Source: Blastomyces gilchristii SLH14081 (taxonomy: Eukaryota > Ascomycota > Eurotiomycetes > Onygenales > Ajellomycetaceae). From it: a DNA stretch of 64,000 nt. Below are positions 46,801 to 60,040 of the stretch, in pieces. The notes under the pieces were generated by a model. The model was not told where the DNA came from. It made no database searches and worked only from the letters and a program-made list of their open reading frames with translations. The stretch lies in the NCBI RefSeq assembly GCF_000003855.2, contig NW_003101679.1, positions 2,869,558 to 2,933,557 on the forward strand. The letters are read 5' to 3'. A program made the position numbers and the translations under genes. The first letter of the stretch is position 1, and the number at the start of each line of letters is the position of its first letter.

Positions 46801-49800
46801 TCTTTGAACTGCTCCAAAGTCTTGGCTGTTGATGCTGGCCGTATATCCGGAATGGTAACTTGACCAACGCGAACTGAGTCTTCGAATAGGGCAAAAGAAT
46901 GGAGCAGTTTGGAAATCCGAACTACAGCAGACATAGAAGACTGTAAATGCGCCACATCAAAACACTCGAACGATTTTTCGGGCTCGTCTGTGACCTTCCC
47001 AACCACCTTACTTAGTAAATCGTCAAGAGTTTTAATCCACTTCAACAGTGAAAATTGCCGGAGTCCACTCGACACTTTCAGGTATGAGGGATTTTGAAGC
47101 TCTCCAGCAACTATTTCAATACTCCGAAGGTAGCAAGATATGACTTTGGGGAAATATTGAATAGATTCATATGCGTTTCTAAGCTTCCTCCAGAGGAAAA
47201 GCCGTAAAGTTGCATCGCCCCGATCTAAAAACGAAATCATGCCCTGGATAGCGGACATTAATGAAGAATTTGCAGATGACTCTGTGCTCTCCATTGGCCT
47301 TTTAAACTCATTCCCGGATGGCGAAGCATGAACAAATTCCACAGATGATGGGTCCAGAATAGGTTCAATGCTTTCAATAAGATGAACAGGATCATCGGAA
47401 TCGGAATTGAAAATATTCGTAAAAAAGTCCATGGAGTTGAGCCTTGAAATCTCTTCATCTATCGCGGAAACAGATATTTCAGGCATTGTTGAATTGTTTA
47501 GCAGAGGTATCGATGGGTTTCCAAGGGCGACCAATACACGTCTCAAGTCCTTGAGACAAAGGAAGACATAGTCTCGGGGAACTTCCTCCATCAGGTTAAA
47601 GTGGAAAACAGAGGCCCATAAGTGACGAAGTTGAATGGTAATTTGAAGGGTTTTCCCTACACATACATCGTTCTGATAGTTCATAAAAGCGCGTGCAAGA
47701 GTGCTCCATCTATTGAGACGATCTCGTTCTTCTAATACTTTTAAGTGATCGCAAGGATCACTGCCAGGTCCGCTAATTGAGGCGTATATATCAAGATGTA
47801 GTTCGTAAATGCTTTGCGTTATCTCCGCACAAGCCAAAAGGTGCGGAGACGAAACGTTGCTTGTGGAGTTCAGTATGGCTTGCTCCCAGGCCATTGCAAA
47901 GTCGTTAAACTTGGTATAAATGAATTCGTCGTTATTTATGAGGATTTGCATGGCTGTCTCCTTCATATGCCTTGTCCAAAGCCGGTTCGTATAGGTAGAA
48001 CTTCCCATGTACTGGTTCTCGTCGTCAGATCGCAATTCATGGCCGGGATTAGGCTTCAAGTGCTGTTCCAACCACAGAAATGCGGCCTCACTAGGGCAAA
48101 TCCATCCACCGTTGATATGCTCCAAAAAAACCGACAGCCCATCGTCCTCTACGAGAGTAATCTCCTTATCGGGATTGGGATGACTTTGTCGAGAATGATC
48201 GAGAAATACACTCATTCCCGATCTTTTCGTTCCATTTATGCTGTCGGTCGAATCTGCGGAATAAATATCACTCTGTAAAGCAACTTGAGCTTTTTCATCG
48301 TCCCACTTCTCGACTACTTTTCGAAGATCATTATAAAGAGTGCGCTGGGCAATATAGTTTTGGGTGTTGTTTTCCGGAGGCTCCTGATTGCCGTCGAAGC
48401 ACAAAATCTCTTGCATTTCATCGATCGTTCCCAGATCTTCGACGCCAGCCTTGGACAGCAAAGCTCCCACAACTCCAAACATCCACTGGTCGGCATGTAC
48501 ATACTGTTCTAGGTGTTCCTCAAAATATTTAGCTGCATCGAAAGGTGCGGGCCCCGATGGGGCATGGACTTCGGCATTGGATTCGCGAGCTCGAATGCGA
48601 CGGCTTTTCATTCTTCCACCATCCGGTTGTTCATCGTTTCCGGCAGATGCAGAAGATCTTTTTCGAGACTGTGATGCAGCTGTTGTCTGCTCGAATGCAT
48701 CCAGCGTTATCTGCGGTGGGTTTTGCTCTGGTTTCTCATCAGATTTTCCCTGAGAGCTTTCAGGGTGAATCTCCGAAGCCTGTTCAGGATGAGGACTTGG
48801 TTCTCTATTATCGTCATTAGAGGCGATCGAGGAATGGGCTTTATTAGAACCTTCTGCTGGTAAGTGAAGGACATGCTGAGGCTCCGCATCAGGAAGTTCA
48901 ATATCCAAATTTGGGTTGGCTCCATCCCCACGTTTGTCATGTACGGAGTTTTGTTGAATAAGAGGACGAGAGGACGGAGAAATTTCAATCGAATCATGAC
49001 ACTCCTGAACAGAGATTCCTATAGCTGCCCCTGGAGTAAAGCTAATATCGCCCGTTTGTTCATCTAGCAAAGCCCGCAGGAGAGCTCCACCTACCGCAGT
49101 CCAGCTTGCGCTTGTAGGTGTGAGGACGTGACGGCTAGGTGGAATTCCAAGCAAGTTCAGAGATGTAGTTGAAACACTAGACCCTCTTGGAAGATACGGG
49201 AAAGGATCGATTTGCTTCTGTAGAAGACGACGAATAGCTCTTCTTGGTCGTTTGAGTGGCCGTTGCAACATAGACAGCTTGTCGCTTAGGACATCGAGTA
49301 CTTTGCGGAGATCTTCACCTGCAAAAGCTTGTTCTAGACCTAACTGTTCGAATCCATCGTCAAACCCGTCATCGCCGCCTTCCAACACACTTTCTAAGCA
49401 AAATCTGGTGAGGCGATTACTTTGGAGTGCATCTCCAATCCTGGCGCTTTTCCTCCATAGCTCCAAGTCGGTATCGTCCCTCTCCAGGGCTTCGGCGAAT
49501 GATCTGATTGCTGAACCAGAAGCGGCAGATACGTCAATAAAGGATTTATTGCTCTCATCAGCTTTCTTCGAGCGTAGTAAATGCCTCAGATAATCTAACG
49601 TAAACTGGCCTCGGTTTCTATGCGAGAGGTAGAGTGTCTGGGGCAAAGCACTGGAAACTGTGTCGCTAGCATCTAAAGGAGCAGCAGATTCCGCTGCCGC
49701 TTCCACAAGAAAGATTTCATGTTGAGTCTCGGGCCCTTCAAGTTGACTCCTCTTATACTCCGAGGTCGATTCCGGATAGTTGAATATTTCGGATTTAAAT

Positions 49801-49973
49801 AACGTTTCATATGCCTCAGAAGCTTGGTCATAGAATTGGGGCCCTTGAGAATGAAGCTTCAAGGCATTATGATAAAGCTTTAGAGCTTCTTCGATTTGGA
49901 TTTCCTTCGTGTCATCAATTTCCTCTTCGCTGTAGTCATCTGGCTCGATGTTGAGAGCAACGAAGGACGTCAT
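43835..49973 (-). CDS. HIR3: Histone transcription regulator 3 homologue (HIR complex subunit)
   Basis: Large TPR-type scaffold of the HIR complex, which deposits H3-H4 independently of replication and represses histone genes (human CABIN1). The start MTSFVALNIEPDDYSEEEIDDTKEIQIEEALKLYHNALKLHSQGPQFYDQASEAYETLF is characteristic. Exon 1 is 49973-45637; intron 45636-45582 (GTATGT...ATAG) joins NYWK to NYYMFSKCLWKML. Two more introns are likely within the second ORF, 45358-45305 (54 nt) and 44800-44741 (60 nt). Both have lengths divisible by three and no stop, and both interrupt conserved text (YIK-LFRRVGEIPEGHED at the second). With them removed the product is about 1989 aa. A Ser/Glu-rich disordered tract lies at residues ~300-450, and a disordered Pro/Glu-rich C-terminus ends EPLDVDMEGDA. 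The gene diverges from the ChAPs gene. Confidence 0.9.
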
Positions 49974-50383
49974 GGCTAGGTTGGAAAAGAAAGCCTGAGG
50001 CCAGGCAAATCACCCAGCTCAAGTCAGCATTACGTCTCTCGATTAATTAAGTAGTACAGGTAATATTGTAAAACAGTGGCATATAGCGACAAGAAAAGAA
50101 GGACACCAGAAGCTACGGAGTATATCGGTCCTTGGTTAGTGGATTCAAATCTTCCTGATTGGGCATGGCGCAAACGGATGTTGTCTAGGTGGCTAGAAAT
50201 GATCTGAACCATCAATTAGCTCATCGTTTAAACCCATGCACTGCTGAACAACTCGTCCGGCGTGAATTAGCCGTGGCCTTCATCAACAAAAGACTTGATT
50301 CAATTCGCTATTTGCCATTCCGTTAATGCTGTCATCCATTGCCGCACGCTTTAATCCCCGTTCCTGAGCTTACGCATCAACAT
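49974..50383. promoter_or_regulatory. Divergent promoter region of HIR3 and the ChAPs gene
   Basis: 410 bp separates the two start codons. No internal gene. I did not identify individual sites. Confidence 0.5.
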
Positions 50384-52918
50384 CATGGTCGCCCCAGCGG
50401 TCCCAGAGTAGGTCATTCCACTCCGCAGAGTATATACTGCATGCCAATGCGCCGTGCGCTGCGTCTTGTTCAAATTACTAAGAAAGCTATTATTAAAATG
50501 CAGGATCATCGAGGACGATAGCATCTATGCTTCAATTGACGCCCGCACAGAAGCTTTACAAAATCTAAGGGAATTGGGCCCTCCGGACCTTGTCCATTTA
50601 GTGAAGCAATCAAAGACGAGCCCGAATAATCAGGTATGTGCGCATGACCAATCCAAACAGGAACGCTGTATTCTAATATGCCCTCTTCCACTCTGTAGAC
50701 TGGCGTCTATCACCATGTCACTGGCGTGGACGCCTCTTCGTCGGCCAGCTTAGCTGCTTACGTCAATACCCTTACATACTCCCCCGTCGATAAGAATCAC
50801 AAGGTTGTCTCGGGAATATACTGGTGAGAAACTTTCGAGGGTTTCAAAGTAGAATTGTTATTGACGGCTTTGTAGTTGTTATAATGCCTTCTCCCACGTT
50901 GATATGCGAGTCGAAGTTAAGATTCCAGGCAGTCTCGAGAGCTACTGCATTGACGAGCGCGGAGATAAACGGGTTGTGACGGAAATGCTATGGCTCGAAA
51001 CTTTCCTATGCGGTGTCCTTCGAGCGTACTCGTACGCGGACAACGGCAATGGCGATAGCATAAAAAATATTGTTGGCGTTAGAAGGTTCAACCCTGTTAC
51101 GAACACTGAAATGGAGCACAAGTTTCTAGATGCGGCTGAGAAGCTATTTTTCAACGGTTTGGATATACACCACGTCCATCATTTGCGCATGTGCTAATAA
51201 TCGCCGCAGGGAGACAGCTAAGCTCAGACCCGGAAACACAAGTCCCTAACACAGTTACGAACCACCTAACGTCCGGCATTTTAAAATATATCCACACGAC
51301 GGGACGATACGCTTCTGGTATAAATCTCTTTGAAAAGCTACGTACGCGCGATGTTGAGGTGTCGTCGCTCCTAGCGCGCGTCCTTATTTCTGCAGATGAA
51401 GAGGTGCAAGCTGTACGGTTATTACATGACGCACTCCAAGACTTGCCAATGGATTACTCTCTCCTGGATTGTCAAGCAGCCTTTTGCCAGAGTAAGGGTG
51501 AAAGCGAGATGGCACTTGAATGTGCTAAGCGTAGCGTTACTGCCGCTCCCAGCGAATTTAGCTCCTGGGCTCGGTTAGCAGAAGTATACATAAACATGGA
51601 ACAGTGGGACTTGGCGCTTCTAACTCTGAACTCGTGTCCGATGTTCACCTATCAGGACAAGGACTCACCGCGGATGCCACCACCTTCTCGAATTCTTTTA
51701 CCCATCCTCCCTGAGAGCATGCTGGATGAAATTGATGAAGGTCAGCCAAAGCAAGGAGAGCCTCATGACGCCGTCCATCCCACACTTAGGAAGCTACATG
51801 CTGCAGGGTACCAAGGCACTTTCTTGAGAGCTTACACTCTGCTCGCAAAAATCGCGGCGGCGATTGGTTGGGATCAGCTCCTGAAGATCCGAAGCGAGGT
51901 TTTCGTCATGGAGGAGGAGTATAGAGCGGAGCGCCAAGTCAATGCCAGGCGTTCTTCTGCTGCTGTCCAGAACGCCAGCACTGTGGCTTTACACGAGGCA
52001 ACTAGTGGAGCTGGACAAGTGAATGGAAATGGAGTAGACGGTCAAGATTCAGAGAATGCCGAAGGAAGCGATGAGGAGAACGAATCGTCAGAGGAAGATA
52101 ACACTCGAAAAGCCAAGAAATCCGTGACTATTGAACGCCCAGAACAATCAGTTGCTTCGGAAGTTGTCAAATCTGGTGGAGAAGACGTGAGTGATCGAGT
52201 TTATCTTTACCTCAGTAAACACACAAGTCCAAATTTATACTAACAGTCTTCCCGCCGCCTGTACAGCCTGATGCGACCTCTAATTCATACACGCAGTTCA
52301 TGAACAAGCGATTATGCGAGCGCTGGCTCGACAATTTATTCATGGTCCTCTATGAGGACCTTCGCGTGTACACTATCTGGCGAACAGAAATGGCACAATC
52401 TCGCGAACAATCAGTTGATTATAAGAAATCAGCCACAGAATGGGAGATCCTCGGCGAGCTTGCTGAGCGTCTTCATCATTTCAACGAAGCAGTGGAAGCC
52501 TACCAACACTGTCTATCCATCAGATTCTCTCCGAAGGCGATGAAGGGTATTCTGAAGATGTATGAGCGCCAGGGCGACACGCGCGGGATGCTCGGTGCTC
52601 TGATCAGACTCATTGCTTGGCAATATCGGTGGTATTCAGAGGTCAGTAAATATGACATCCTGAGGCAAAAGAAGAAGGGAACAGGATCCCTCTCTATTCC
52701 ATTTAACACTCCTAGAAACTAACTGGTCTCGCCCAAATCCAACCATACAGTTTTCCCCTGAACTCCTCTTCACCATCCGCAAACTGATCGAAGAAGAAGG
52801 CGCCGTCAAAGTGCGCAGCATTGTACAGGCCACAAACCTTCCGCAACCTGTCTTGGATCTGACACACCACTACTGCCAACTGTGCGCTACATTCAGAAGC
52901 AGTGGTAGTGATGGTTAA
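50384..52918 (+). CDS. ChAPs-family exomer cargo adaptor (Bch1/Bud7 type)
   Basis: Chs5p-Arf1p-binding proteins form exomer with Chs5 at the trans-Golgi and carry chitin synthase and other cargo to the plasma membrane. Exons: 50384-50406 (MVAPAVPE), 50504-50633, 50699-50823, 50876-~51190, ~51191-52186, 52267-52641 and 52751-52918, about 710 aa. Family text includes ELGPPDLVHLVKQSKT, TGVYHHVTGVD, VSGIYWCYNAFSHVDMRVEVKIPGSLESYCID, FNGLDIHHVHHLRM, then TPR-like helices (EVSSLLARVLISADEEVQAVRLL; AVEAYQHCLSIRF) and the end FSPELLFTIRKLIEEEGAVKVRSIV. Between LRM and LIIAAGRQL the frame breaks: ATG-TGC-TAA needs one additional base (ATG-GTG-CTA) to continue. No intron of realistic length fits. A Glu/Ser-rich loop (EGSDEENESSEEDN) precedes exon 6. 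Confidence 0.88.
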
Positions 52919-54321
52919 TAACTCTCACTGGTTTCCTTTATCCCTTCTCTTTTACTTTGCTTTTAGTCACCTCCTGGCCACATTCCTCCGTTGCTTACAT
53001 CTTACCGCATCTAATGTACCTTGAACCCGTTTGTTCATCTCTACATCCTATCTTGCGACCCCAGGTTCGCTAGTCAATACCATTGGCCAGAAACGTGGAG
53101 TTGAGTTTGGATGGACAAGATACTCCCTATATACTACACGGCAATCGGTTGATTGCTTCGGTTTTGTCTTGCTCCCCTTTTTTACCTTTAATGTGGTGTA
53201 GTAATTGAACACAACAGAAAACCTTTATTATCTATTTAATATATGTATATGTATATTAATCATTCCTTCCTTCTTTCCCATCATTGATATCATCAATCCA
53301 TCTGGATTACGAGGCTTTTGCAGGCATGTGTCGCTAGTGCAGTGCAGTCCGCACTTTTGCTGACAGGACTTTCCCCGTAAGAGCATTCCTATTTATGAGC
53401 TCCTTCATATCTCCCCGACGTAGAAAATAATAGTTCCAAATGCAAAAAAGTCCCTAAGGATGTCAGGAAATCATTCAACTAAGGTCAAGATTGCGGTGGT
53501 GGGACACCAAGCCGAACTGAAAGATTCTTGCATACCATCCAATAAGGGAGGCAGCTCCTCCACACTAGTTAATAATGATCACTGCCTTGCGCGAATTAAG
53601 GGGAATAATAGATAATCAGCCCCTCTAATTAAACCTCACTCGATAATATTTCAGACAAAAATGCACACGCCTACACATACACAAACATTTCATTTTCATA
53701 TTTTTTGTTTCACACAGTCCTCCCGGTCTAGGTATCATTGTATTTGACTCTGCGATGCCAGCCCAGGATGAACATGATTAACAAACGCGATGACAAGTTG
53801 AGAATTCCAGGCTGCCATTTTGATCCAAGCAGGCGCCGGACGAAGTACTTCGTGAAAAATCTCACGCTCGCCGGATGCCGTCTTCAATGATTGGATAATA
53901 GGCGAAGAAAAAAATAAGTTGGAGAAAAATGGACTCCATAACTTTTCTCCTCTCTCGAAGAGAAAAACGATATTTTCCTTCCAGAGAGAGGAAAAAAAAG
54001 AAAGATTATATGAACAGCATTCATTTAACAAACTAACTAAGAAACTACTTCAGTGAAAATAATCGGACCTAAAAAGAGATAAATCGCGGAAAATTCGATT
54101 ATTTCCTTCCTTACTCAGCCCAAATGAAATGATTCCCCGCCCCCGCATAAAAAGAGAGCGCGAAAACCTGGTCCCACATATCCCCTTACAAACCCCCCCA
54201 ATTAAATAGAAAAAACAAGAAGTAGAAAAAAAACCAAACAACGACAAAAAAAAAATTATTAACCGCGAACCCTCATTTTTTCCGCAACCCTCCGGCTGTG
54301 GCGCTGCACGATTACCAGCTC
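52919..54321. other. Convergent intergenic region
   Basis: 1.4 kb between the ChAPs gene (+) and the acidic-protein gene (-). AT-rich words and poly-A/T runs near 53930-54250. Short ORFs are unsupported. Confidence 0.4.
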
Positions 54322-55385
54322 TTATTCGCCATTACCCACTTCCACGGCAGCAGGAGCAACCGCGGCACCATTGGTAGTAGCAACTTTTTCAACGGGCGCG
54401 GGCACCTCGGACACAGCCAGTCCAGCTTTCTTAACAGGCGCTGGTGCATCGTCCTCTCTCTGTTCTGCTTCTTCTTCCTCTTCCTCCTCCTGCTCTTCAT
54501 CTTCATCACCTTCGGCCTCCAGGCCTTTCTCGGCTCCTTCTGGCTCCGGTTCTTCAACTTCTTCCTCCTCTTCCTCTTCCTCCCCTTCTGCGCCCTGAGC
54601 TTCAGTGTACGGGGCTGGCGCTACTTTGCGTTTCTTATGTGCGGCTGTTTTTGGGTTAGCAAGTTTGCTAAGTCATAAAATTTAGGGGCATGGGGAGGGA
54701 TTTCGCTGGGAGGGCGATATGAGGGAAAAACGGACGTTCTCCCCATCAGGGCGCGACAAATTGATGGTTATCCATCGATAGGAAAAGCACAAGAAAGAAC
54801 AGGAAAAATAGGATTTCGTGAGATGGGATCACTTACGTTCTTCTTTCTCAGGCTCCCCTTCCTCAGAAGCTTCAGATTCTTCCCCGGAGCCTGACTCATC
54901 TTCTCCCTCTTCTTCGCCGAAATCAGATTCTTCATATCTAATCATAGCATATGGTTAATATTTCATTGACGGCAATACGGTTAGCGAAGAAAGGTATGTG
55001 CAGCTGAGGATATGCGCTAGTGTGCGCATAGCTTCTTCATCTGAAAAACATCGCGCTGGGTGGTATGGGTATGGGGAACCAAAGTCGACGACAGCCACAT
55101 CTGCGACCATAACAGCTCAATTTCCTCAGGCGCAAGCCAGCGCGAACGCAGCAGCAATATAAATGGATTCCATGATAGCCGCACAATTCCAAACCACCAT
55201 GCATGCAATTGGGAATTTGACAATGGGCCAAAATAGATGATGTCAAGAGAAGGGGCTATAAGGTATGATAGAGCAGAAGGAGAGGTCTCAACGTACTCTT
55301 CTTCCTCTTCACTTTCATCGCTGGGTAAGGCTACGAGTTCTTCGTCATCCTCTGCGGCTCCGCGGCCCCGTTTGCGAGTAGACAT
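54322..55385 (-). CDS. Acidic Glu-rich low-complexity protein
   Basis: Three exons: 55385-55297, 54937-54837 and 54644-54322. Phases close, 170 aa. Start MSTRKRGRGAAEDDEELVALPSDESEEEEE; middle YEESDFGEEEGEDESGSGEESEASEEGEPEKEE; a basic patch HKKRKVAPAPY that looks like a nuclear localisation signal; then several Glu runs and an Ala/Pro/Val-rich end (VEVGNGE). About half the residues are acidic. The pattern resembles acidic nuclear proteins and histone-chaperone tails, but no folded domain is recognisable, so the role is open. The 359-nt first intron is long for this window. The GA-rich composition means the many overlapping open frames here are artefacts. Confidence 0.72.
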
Positions 55386-57221
55386 TGTGCCTCTTGTGGT
55401 TGTTTACGAGGTAGGAGTTTTATGGGACAGGCAAGGGGGATGGAGAGATGTGGCTAGGTTTGGAAGTAGAGGGAGTCGAAAGCTTTTCCTTGCAAGAGTG
55501 GGTATGTAGTGAGAGAAGGTAGGAGATTGGGGGGGAAAAGTGCGTGAGAGGAGGAGGTTATAAGGGGAATGGACCAGAACTGGGCGAAAGGGTGGGTAGA
55601 GCTGCTGACTGATGGCAGCAACAATTATAGAAAAAGCGGCCCTGGGCCGTCACGCCGTGACCGCATCGTGTCTTTACCGGTATGGTCCCTGTTTTGCTCC
55701 TTGATTCATTACAAGGGAGGGGGACGACCGGAATACAATCAAGTACCTCCTGGACTTAACTTTAAAGGAGGTTGGTTTTGTACCCCTGATGTAGTCAGGC
55801 TCTGTAAGGGTAGCCGTTTATGCCAAATAAGCTGTAATAGAAAGCTCGGCTGTGTAATTACGGCGTAAGGTATGTGTGAGTACGGGACGTAAATTTCAGT
55901 ATAGTATGCGGAGAATGTATGGAAGACCTTCCACGGTGTGGCAATGCCTGGGAACAGTTACAGAGTCAGAGGGGAAAAACAGAAACCCAGAAACCCGCAA
56001 GCTCCAGCCCCACGTAATAACTGACAGACAAATAAACGGGTTAAACCTCCTAGATCCGTTTAAGGACGGGATCATTCTCTCAACACTCCCTCTTTTTTCT
56101 TTACTTTTTATCCTTTTTATTTTCTTTGTTCTTGGCCCTGCATTTCTCCTTTTTCGTATTTGCTTTTTCTAGTCTCCCTGCTCCCCAGTATTGACTTGCT
56201 TGGAAACCACGTCGTTCCCCCATTAAGACTAGCGGAGGATGTTCAGCCAAGTGTACGCTGCGTATTTCGTGCAGCGAGCCACACGGGTCAGTGCGCGAAT
56301 GCAATAGTTACCCACTCAGATCAGCAAAGGCTCCAAGGCTCAAGGCTCCACCGTAGCGTTCATCCTGGTTATTTGATCTAGACCGAGATTTTAGGAAAAG
56401 GGGTAGCAAAAAAATGGCACTTCCGTAGAAGATAATACTAAGCCAAATCACGCAGGTACACCGAATACCGGGAACCTGATCAACACCGACACCCACAAGG
56501 AGGGAGGAAGGCTATAGTCAATCAGTTGTGTCAGTAGTTGTGACCGTGACCAAGGGAACCCAGGCCTTCATTGAGAGGAACCAAACATCTGTGTTGGTTA
56601 ACTCTTAGTAAAGGTGCCAGAAATCCCCTCACACAAAGCTTGAACCCACCGCATGTGGTTGCAATGCTTAGGCACATCGTTAATGTTCACAAATCCAGTT
56701 AGCGAAATATGATCTTGCACCGAACAGAAGACTCGATTTACATGAGTTATCAGCTAATATATGCTCGAGTTTTTGCCCCGCGGCGAAGGGGATGTAACAG
56801 AAATTGCCAGCTTCGTGGCCAATATGCATGTTACTGGCTTTTGAGGTTGGATTGAGAATCTTTCATTCGTCATTATTCTATGTGACTACTGAAATGTATC
56901 CGCCAAGACGTTTGAACACAGAATAGTCGTTTCAAGTATAGAGTAGTTAATAAATATTAATCCCAAGGTGTTAGTATGCCGCTTTTTGGCCTGATTTTTA
57001 TATCAACCTCGCGATCCACGTGACCAGGTGTGTGACTACCTTGTCACGACTTTCTGCTATGTTTATGCTTGCTGTTGATTGGAAGCGCGAAAGTGTTCAA
57101 GAAGGATCACACAATGATGCTTTTTAAGAGGGTAACCGTATAGCCACGAGGGCTACGCCTTTATGAGAGCTATATACCGCGTTTTGGTGAGATAATTTTG
57201 CCGAAGGGTAACTATGTCAAC
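55386..57221. promoter_or_regulatory. Long divergent intergenic region
   Basis: 1.8 kb between the acidic-protein gene and MUS81. A CACGTGACC motif lies at 57018, about 200 bp before the MUS81 start. Short open frames (for example 55569-55868 and 55876-56172) have no family features and are not called. Confidence 0.4.
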
Positions 57222-59356
57222 ATGGCTGACAATCCTTGCGCGAACCCACTACTCCTCTTATGGATCAAGGAATGGCTCGATGAGGCGCGGGAGCGGAATT
57301 CGAAGGGCGTTAACGTGTAGGTATTCTCTGGATCCTCCATGCCCCCTGTCTTCTTGGGAACCCATATGTTCTAATCCCATGTTGTCAGATACAAGAAGGC
57401 ATATGATTCAATGAAGGTTTGCCCTATCCCGTTCAACCATCCTTCAGAAGCCCAGCAGCTACACGGATTTGGTCCGAAGTTATGTGATCGTCTAACGGCA
57501 AAATTGCAAACTTATTGCGAACAAAATGGGCTTCCTATGCCTGAATTACCCCATCAAAGTATACACACATTCATCCCCTCCCAGGTCTATCTGAATCTCC
57601 TCCTAATGCCTTGTATTTTAGCCCGAAAAAGAAACATAAAAGATGACAATGGTGAGACGCAGCCAGCAAAAAGGCCAAAGAAAGTGAAACCTTATGTACC
57701 GGCCCTACGTTCCGGCCCATATGGTTTGCTCCTGGGCCTTGCCAATGTAGATGAGAATTCATCTATTGGATTCACCAAACAGCAGCTAATTGAGCTTGCC
57801 CAACCCTATTGCGATTCTTCATATACGGTTCCTCCGGACCCATCCAAATTTTATACGGCGTGGAATTCCATGAAAACTCTGGTACAGAAAGATCTGGTCT
57901 ATGAGCATGGTCGACCATCGTCACGAAGATATCTGCTCACCGATGAAGGATGGGAAATTGCGCGGAGGATTAAGAAAACTCTGACAAACGAGGATTCTAC
58001 TGAATTACAAAACGGATATGACCAAGTATGTGAGGTGCATTTGTAACTGGAATTTGTCATCATCTGATCACTTTATAGTCACCACAGCCTTATCGAGTTG
58101 GGCAAAGACACGAGGTCGGATCACAGCGGGTCGCGGATATTTCACCATTGGAGTCAGGTCCTCCCGTTCGCGGCCAGAGCCCCAAACGGAGAATAATTGA
58201 TCTAGATGATTCGGATTCCCCAGAGAGTTCGAACTCAGAAATTCCACGAGTGCCAGTAAACATCTCCACAGATATTGGGAGACAATCGTCATTGAATAGA
58301 GGTCTAGCAGACCAAAACGTGGGCTTATCATTATCTGCGCCTGCGCTCACATTAATCACGCTCCCCCCGGACAGTTTCACTGTCGAACTTGTCCTCGACG
58401 TTAGAGAAATTCGCGCTGTGAAAGATAGAGATTACATTGCTAATGAACTAACTAAGAAGGGAATATCACCTATCGTACGCTCTCTTGAAGTCGGAGACGT
58501 GCTCTGGGTCGCGAAATGCAAAGACCCAAACTTCCTCGCTCGCCACGGTGAAGAAGGGGACGAAGTCATGCTTGACTGGATTGTGGAGCGAAAACGCCTC
58601 GACGATCTGATCGGCAGCATCAAAGACGGACGTTTCCATGAACAGAAATTCCGACTACGACGTTCAGGGGTACAGAACGTCATTTATTTAATCGAAGACT
58701 TTGCCGACGCGGGTACTGCGGGAACGAAGTATTATGAACATGTCACATCAGCCATTGCTTCCACGCAAGTTGTGAATGGGTACTTCGTCAAACAGACGCG
58801 CAATCTAGATGATACGATCAGGTACCTAGCTCGAATGACGAAACTGCTGAGGGGAATGTACACCAGTGCCAGTGGGAATACCGGTACTACGAAACCAAGC
58901 CCCCTTTCAATCATCCAAACCAAACACCTCACCTCCTCACAATCCTATCTAGACCTCGTCAAACGCCTTCGCTCTCAACAATCCCAAACTCAAGCACAAG
59001 ACACTGCCAAGAGACCAACATTTACAGTCACATTCTCCGCCTTCTCTTCACTTGCCTCCAAGTCTGAAATGCTCACGCTCCGCGACATTTTCTTGAAAAT
59101 GCTTATGTGCACGCGTGGCGTCACGGCTGATAAGGCGCTGGAAATCCAGCGACACTGGCGAACACCGCGGGAGTTTGTCGAAGCGTTTGAGGAGGCTCAT
59201 CGAGGACGAGGTGGGGATGTGGCCGCGATGGAAAATATGGTCTTTGAGAAATTGGGAGGGTTGGTGGGAAGGAAGAAGATCGGGAAGCTAGTTAGTAAGA
59301 AGATTGCGGAGGTTTGGGGGGTTAATGGTCATAGTAACGGTAGCTGGTATGGATAG
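57222..59356 (+). CDS. MUS81: Crossover junction endonuclease Mus81
   Basis: Catalytic subunit of Mus81-Eme1, a structure-specific nuclease that cuts 3' flaps, nicked Holliday junctions and stalled forks. Exons 57222-57316, 57389-57558, 57622-58025 and 58079-59356; phases close, 648 aa. The start MADNPCANPLLLLWIKEWLDEARERNSKGVNVYKKAYDSMK is the usual N-terminal helix-hairpin-helix region, with QQLHGFGPKLCDRL. A winged-helix-like part follows (FTKQQLIELAQPYCD...FYTAWNSMKTLVQKDLVYEHGRPSSRRYLLTDEG). A disordered linker has KRRIIDLDDSD. The ERCC4-type nuclease follows with LDVREIR, LWVAKC, the catalytic VERKRLDDL and IKDGRFHEQKFRLRRSG. A C-terminal HhH follows (MLMCTRGVTADKALEIQRHWRTPREFVEAFE). 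The active-site residues are intact. An out-of-frame ATG lies 8 nt upstream (57214). Confidence 0.95.
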
Positions 59357-60040
59357 GTTGGTTTGAATTGGCTTACATTGGCAAGAATTAAGATTTTCCA
59401 GTTGGCCACTTGGTTGTTTATTATCCTCATCTTGAGTCGATGCTGTTTGATGTTCGTGTTTTGGTGTTATTGTGGATATGAATGACCCTTCAGGGCTGAG
59501 TTTATTTCGCGTCTTACTTCTCTCTTACTTACCCCTTTTCCTTTGGCCACTCGACTTCCCCATTATCTGTACTCTTTGTTTTGCTTTCTCTTCTCTTACC
59601 ATCACAGTCCCACTGTCTGATGATGCTCCGCGGCTCTCCTTGCCATTTTACTGAGGGACATGGCGTGTCTCTAGGATCTCAACTGTTCATTTGAAGAGTT
59701 GGATACCGTTCATGAAGTGACCGCACTATTACTCTCTAATCACAATCTTATATATACAGATTTGAGCGTCAAATGCGAGAGAGAACGCATGAAAGAACTC
59801 CTTAAGAAGAACTTAAACAGATTTCCTCACACTGTTCAAAAGCTTCAAAAAGGACCAAAAGAAGCCATCACCGTATTATTCAGACAGGCCCCAATTCTTC
59901 AGTCTCGACTCCAGGGGATAAGATGATTCTATTCGTTCAATGGAAAAGGAGACACCTCCAAGACACAAGGGTAAAAGCCCCCGGGAGCCTATTCATCTGA
60001 CTCAACCGAAACTTACATCTGGGGGGACCGTACATCCCAG
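59357..60040. other. Intergenic region after MUS81
   Basis: Contains a 75-codon open frame (59699-59926) with a basic helical stretch (ERERMKELLKKNLNRFPHTVQKLQKGPKEA). I could not join it to the next ORF by an in-phase intron, so I leave it uncalled. Confidence 0.35.

Noticed and set aside
54298..54678. Plus-strand Ser/Leu/Phe-rich ORFs opposite the acidic-protein gene
   Set aside because: They are mirror images of GAA/GAG glutamate runs on the real coding strand.
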